A DNA stretch of 64,000 nucleotides. It comes from Gautieria morchelliformis (lineage: Eukaryota; Basidiomycota; Agaricomycetes; Gomphales; Gomphaceae). The translations under genes and the position numbers were made by a program. Location of the stretch: assembly GCA_015179125.1 (NCBI GenBank), contig WHVA01000023.1, positions 248,001-312,000 on the forward strand, read 5' to 3'. The notes beneath the pieces are model-generated. The model ran no database searches and was not told where the DNA came from. It saw only the letters and a list, made by a program, of their open reading frames with translations. Below are positions 59,335 to 64,000 of the stretch, piece after piece (position 1 is the first letter of the stretch; every line of letters starts with the position of its first letter).

Positions 59335-62300
59335 TCATGTTGCCTCTCTGCATCGCATCCATGATCTGCCATGCTCAAACCAGCTGAAATCAAGCTTTGT
59401 GGACCCCTTCGCAATGACAGCGGTGTTCGCCGGCCGCCAGAGACCTACTTGTGACCAGGGTGGTATCCAGAATAAAAGTTCTGAGGGTGGGTTTAGTAAC
59501 CAGCCATTTTCGAGGACTGAGTCATTTCGAAACCCAGGCCCCCTAGCTGTGCAAAGGATATTAGCAGATTTCATCATGTTCCGACAAATCAAGATAACAG
59601 CGACTGACCAGCCTGACCTGCGGATGGTGGTGAAATGAGTTCCACGGTGTCTACATTCCACACACGGATCGTGTTGTCATCAGACCCGGAGACGATGCGC
59701 TTGCCGTTATGCGAGAATGCCACTGACCAGACCCAGTTGGTGTGGCCCTCGAATGGTGCTGAAATGAGCTCCCCGGTGTCTGCATTCCACACACGGATTG
59801 TCTTGTCATCAGAGCCGGAGACGATGCGCTTGCCATCGTGCGAGAACGCCACCGACAAGGCGATATGGGTGTGGCCTTCAAATGGTGCTGAAATGAGCTC
59901 CCCGGTGACTGCATTCCACACACGGATCGTCTTGTCAAAAGACCCGGAGACGATGCGCTTGCTGTCATGCGAGAACGCTACTGACGTGACCGAGTTGGTG
60001 TGGCCTTTGAATGGTGGTGAAATGACCTCCCCGGTGACTACATTCCACACACGGATCGTCTTGTCATCAGAGCAGGAGACGATGCGCTTGCCGTCATGCG
60101 AGAACGCCACCGACCTGACGTAGTCGGTGTGGCCTTCGAATGGCGGTGAAATGACCGCCCCGTTGTCTGAATTCCACACACGGATCGTCTTGTCAAAAGA
60201 ACCGGAGGCTATACGCTTGCCGTCGTGCGAGAACGCCACCGACCTGACCGAGTCGGTGTGCCCTTCGAATGGTGGCGAAATGACCTCCCCAGTGTCTGCA
60301 TTCCACACACGGATCGTGTTGTCATCAGACCCGGAGACGATGCGCCTGGCGTCCTGCGAGAACGCCACCGACCGGACCCACCCGGTGTGGCCTTCAAATG
60401 GTCCTGAAATGACTTCACCGGTGTCTGCATTCCACACACGGATCGTCTTGTCATCAGAGCCAGAGACGATGCGCTTGCCATCGTACGAGAACGCCACTGA
60501 TCTAACTGAGTTGGTGTGGCCTTCAATTGGTGGTGATATGACTGCCCTGGTGACTGCATTCCACACACGGATCGTCTTGTCAAAAGACCCGGAGACGATG
60601 CGCTTGCCGTCATGCGAGAACGCCACCGACCTGACAGAGTTGGTGTGCCCTTCGATTGGTGGTGAAATGACCTCCCCGGTGTCTGCATTCCACACACGGA
60701 TCGTGTTGTCAAGAGACCCGGAGACGATACGCTTGCCGTCCTGCGAGAACGCCACCGACCTGACGCCGGCGGTGTGGCCTTCGAATGGTGCTGAAATGAG
60801 CTTCCCGGTGTCTGCATTCCATACACGGATCGTGTTGTCATCAGACCCGGAGACGATGCGCCTGGCGTCCTGCGAGAACGCCACCGACCGGACCCACCCG
60901 CTGTGGCCTTCAAATGGTGCTGAAATGAGCTCCCCGGTGACTGCATTCCACACACGGATCGTCTTGTCAAAAGACCCGGAGACGATGCGCTTGCCGTCAT
61001 GCGAGAACGCCACTGACCAGACCCAGTCGGTGTGGCCTTTGAATGGTGGTGAAATGACCTCCCCGGTGTCTGCATTCCACACACGGATCGTCTTGTCCAA
61101 AGACCCGGAGACAATGCGCTTGCCATCGTGCGAGAACGCCACCGACCTGACCGAGTTGGTGTGCCCTTCGAATGGTGGTGATATGACCTCCCCGGTGTCT
61201 GCATTCCACACACGGATCGTCCTGTCACCAGACCCGGAGACGATGCGCTTGCCATCGTGCGAGAACGCCACCGACCAGACACAGACGGTGTGGCCTTCGG
61301 ATGGTGGTGAAATGACCTCACCGGTGTCGACATTCCACACACGGATCGTGTTGTCATCAGACCCGGAGACGATGCGCTTGTCGTCCTTTGAGAATGCCAC
61401 CGACGAGACGGCCATGGTATGACCTACCAGAACGCTTTGAATAGGTAGCCACGTCGCCACTTTCCCTGTCTCGATCCGGAGTAGTCGTGGAAATCGCGGG
61501 AGATAAATCTCGCATAGTTTCGACCTTTCAGGTGCGAACGGGAGTGCTGATAAATAGAGATGAGGAGCACTCTGAGAGATTGCACTCCCAAACGCAGCTA
61601 CAAAATTGCGGGTATCCGTTACGAATGCCTTAATGTCATTATCCTGAAGTTCATTAGACTCCCGTCAGAGCTCATAACAACTTGGGCACTCACCTGACTC
61701 CAGTCCATTATTGACGAGAGCGTTGCTGAAGCAAAGAATACCTTCTTGATCAGACTCAAAACTTCCAGCCAGTAGAGTAGCTTAGTCTCGAAGAACTCCT
61801 TGACCTTTGCACCTATACCCGGCGTAAAGGTGGTGGCACGAACATGGTCCGCCCAAAAACGGCAAGAGTAGGAAAGTTGTGGGGATATATACTTCTTGGT
61901 CCGTGTCGCCAAGTCGACGACATCGTCGTTGCGCAGATGTGAAGTTTCAAGGTGACAAATGTTGAAACAAAGTTCATCCTTCATCACGCGCAAGGATGAG
62001 AGCGCAAGGCCATCATGGTGTAACGATGTGTCAATGTAATATGGTCCACTCCGGTCGCGATCTGTCAAGAAGTCACGAAAAGACGTGTGAAGCAGGCTGA
62101 TTGGGTCAGATTCTTGGGTGGGAAGACTCAACAGAGCGCCCATGGGTTTTACTATATCATGAACCTCAGTACCCGACTCATCTTCATTGCACAGCTTCTG
62201 CAGGGCAGACATCGACAGCGGTTCTCTGGCAACCAGCATGCAGCCCACCACCAAGCGAAAGCGACACTTGATATCGTCCGTCAAGTCATTGCCATCACCG

Positions 62301-64000
62301 AATATCTGCGTGAGGATGCCGAGATACAGGTTATCCATCCCACGGAGGTTCTTGACTAAAACCTCCTCCAGTTGCTTAACAGGATTGTGGCCACGCTTCC
62401 CATCTCCTTTGACAAATCGGCATGCAGTGGATGCCCATTGAAAGTGACCTTCGGATTTCTCAACTAATAATCGACACCAGCCATTGTTGGGCCATTTGTG
62501 CTCGAGGGCCGTAATGTGACGTAATTGGGCTTCCACAAAGCGGGTGACAGCATCGGCAGGGTTCGGGTCAATATCCTTTAAGGACCTGGAAAGGACATGC
62601 GTCTTCCCCAGAAGGGCGTCCAGGATGTCGTCTTCGGCGCGGGAAGTGATAAGAAGATGGAAATTAGACGGCAGTTGTGCTGCTTCCTTTCCCAGGACAG
62701 ACAAGAGACCCTGGCGAGATTCCAGGTCTCCGCTCTCATCCAATGCATCAATAACGATCACGGTCGGTCCAATGGCCGTTAGGTCCTTGGAAGGGTCCAG
62801 AATGAACTTTTGGAACTGTTCACGAGGTACACGTGTAGTCCGAAGTGATTTCTGGTCCCCGACCACTTTCAGCAACGATGACCTTCGCGCTGCATCCCGC
62901 TCAGCCAGATCATAAGCAATCGTGCTAAAGACATTGTCGGGGGAGCGCTGTGTCTGAAGACCGCGGTCAAAAAAGTACGACGACCCGAGACGTTTCATCC
63001 GGTCAAATCGTTTAGCGACCTCGTGGGCGATGGCAGACTTGCCGGCACCCGCAACGTCGCTCAAGAAAAATATGCGTGGGGTGTCCTCGCTCTCCTGGTT
63101 GGCCCACTTCCATATCTCAGCAAGAACTGTCTCCCGAGTATCCCGAAGGCATCCCTTTTCAGGATTGAACTTTGCACCGTGTGCATAAGGCATGTCACCC
63201 AGCAGAATTTCCCCGGCTGGTCACAATGCGTATTAGTCTGGGGAAAGGCCTCAACCCAGAAACTCACATATGTCACTGACGACATCCAGAACACGTAGTA
63301 CAGTGATTTCAACACGTTGTACAGTGATTTCAGTATGAATCATGGCCTGTTGTTGTAGCTCCCACTTGAGTCTATTGAAAGATTCCTGGTATTGTTTGAC
63401 CTTGCTATCGACATCCGACACCAGATTTTCCGCGGTTCTTTTCCCTGAACACAAATCATCAGCCATAGTCACCTGACAGTGGGTTCAACGCACAGAAATC
63501 CTTGTTTTTTGCATAGGCACGGATAAAATAGCTGCACTCTAACGTCTGTTGCGCCAAGGCTAAGATAATTGACTTCTGTGATTCAACCTTCTTCAATGGC
63601 TCTGCCAGGTGGATGAATGCATAGGTGTTGTCAATAATTTCCGCCAGACCATGGATACTATCGTCCCGGTCCATCTGAGCAATGATCGTCTAAATAGAGT
63701 CAACCCCAGATGTCAGGTACGTCTATCCGGTTGGTATATGTCATAGACGGACCGTGTGTGCGAGAGACAGGATGGTCCATGCCATTTTCGCATAAGGATG
63801 GACCTAGAGTCGGGGCACACCGTGTCAATGAAATGTCCTGCTGGACGAACAACCTAACCAGACCTCTGAGGCTTCATCAATAATATCGGTAAACAGCCTG
63901 ATTTTGTCCACGAGAGAACCCCAAGTCGCCAATATTGTATCGAGGGTATTGAGGGTGGAAGCGACAGAATCAGCCCCAGCCCTTGCATCGACAATTAGGG
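59335..64000 (-). CDS. NACHT-WD40 (NWD/HET-E type) NLR, apparently intact, 5' end outside window
   Basis: Paralogue of the broken gene at 6.6-12.1 kb. Exons by my reading (minus): about 64000-63869 (LLVDKIRL-like linker), short linker exons to about 63250, NACHT exon 63216-61694, WD40 exon 61643-59618, last exon 59546-59335. All introns are GT-AG. NACHT: Walker A DVAGAGKSA, Walker B TVIVIDALDESGD, sensor-like LLITSRAEDD. The WD40 exon has 14 near-identical repeats. The last exon ends SELLFWIPPWSQVGLWRPAN, a C-terminus shared with the other copy. No stop or frameshift was seen in the window. Small oddity: a 21-bp direct duplication near 63297-63340 (EITVLRV/EITVQRV) absent from the other copy. 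Likely role, by family: intracellular recognition of non-self and triggering of a cell response; the effector type depends on the unseen N-terminus (C2-like in the paralogue). Confidence 0.87.
59632..61437 (-). repeat. WD40 array of the intact copy: 14 units of 129 bp
   Basis: Fourteen 43-residue units. Variable residues: the pair after GHT (MA, VC, NS, DW, GW, AG, DS, DY, HI, NW), the residue after the following V (R, W, T, S), the residue after SGS (D, L, F, G) and K/N two residues on. The rest, including third positions, is nearly uniform. Units 5 and 9 are nearly identical (GWVRSVAFSQDARRIVSGS), as are parts of units 4 and 12, which points to internal copying. Confidence 0.92.

Noticed and set aside
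60127-61422. A 431-codon open frame on the plus strand antisense to the intact WD40 array, and similar long frames on both strands at 9.7-11.8 kb
   Set aside because: A 129-bp unit is a multiple of three, so any stop-free antisense frame of one unit stays open through all units. The peptides (WPSNGxEMxSPVSAFHTRIVLS) are simple antisense readings of WD40 codons.

Overview
The window is nuclear DNA of a filamentous basidiomycete, most likely an Agaricomycete. Genes carry many short introns (about 50-75 nt, one of them GC-AG). The gene families are typical of mushroom-forming fungi: NACHT-WD40 (NWD/HET-E type) NLRs, an orphan seven-TM membrane family and a Skt5-type chitin synthase regulator. 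The transposons (Tad1/I-like LINEs with RNase H, Ty3/Gypsy and Ty1/Copia) fit as well. No RNA genes were found. All exon models were built by hand from splice signals and family conservation; two of them close in frame (amidase 554 aa, seven-TM protein 343 aa).

Layout. 1-3.1 kb: an IBTK-like ankyrin-RCC1-BTB gene on the minus strand, cut by the window edge. 3.9-6.1 kb: an intact 11-exon amidase-signature gene, minus. 6.6-12.1 kb: a broken NACHT-WD40 gene, plus. 12.2-20.7 kb: a Gypsy element, minus, with an unusual extra 656-codon ORF between integrase and 3' LTR and a nested 5'-truncated LINE (18.46-19.33 kb). 20.7-25.9 kb: a young Copia element, minus, with both LTRs. 26.6-27.9 kb: a seven-TM membrane protein gene, minus. 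28.2-28.5 kb: a hairpin-bearing minisatellite. 29.7-32.7 kb: a degraded Gypsy, plus. 33.7-37.8 kb: a LINE scrap and a 5'-truncated LINE. 40.2-42.1 kb: a wrecked Skt5/Chs4-like gene. 42.6-48.7 kb: a full-length-sized LINE, minus. 49.7-56.2 kb: another full-length-sized LINE of a diverged family, plus. 56.2-58.2 kb: a calcineurin A pseudogene with introns, then a Cys-cluster gene fragment. 58.3-58.9 kb: Gypsy and Copia scraps. 59.3-64 kb: a second NACHT-WD40 gene, minus, with no disabling change in the part seen.

The two NACHT-WD40 genes are inverted paralogues facing each other tail to tail across about 47 kb of transposon-rich DNA. One looks functional and the other is a pseudogene. In both, the WD40 repeats are 129-bp units kept nearly identical except at a few surface codons, the pattern known from fungal incompatibility NLRs. 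The broken copy has duplicated four repeats at once (516 bp), premature stop included. Other highlights are a two-part RNA hairpin just upstream of the poly(A) in four LINE copies, with paired-base changes between copies, and a Copia primer-binding site complementary to the initiator tRNA anticodon region that contains the first gag ATG.
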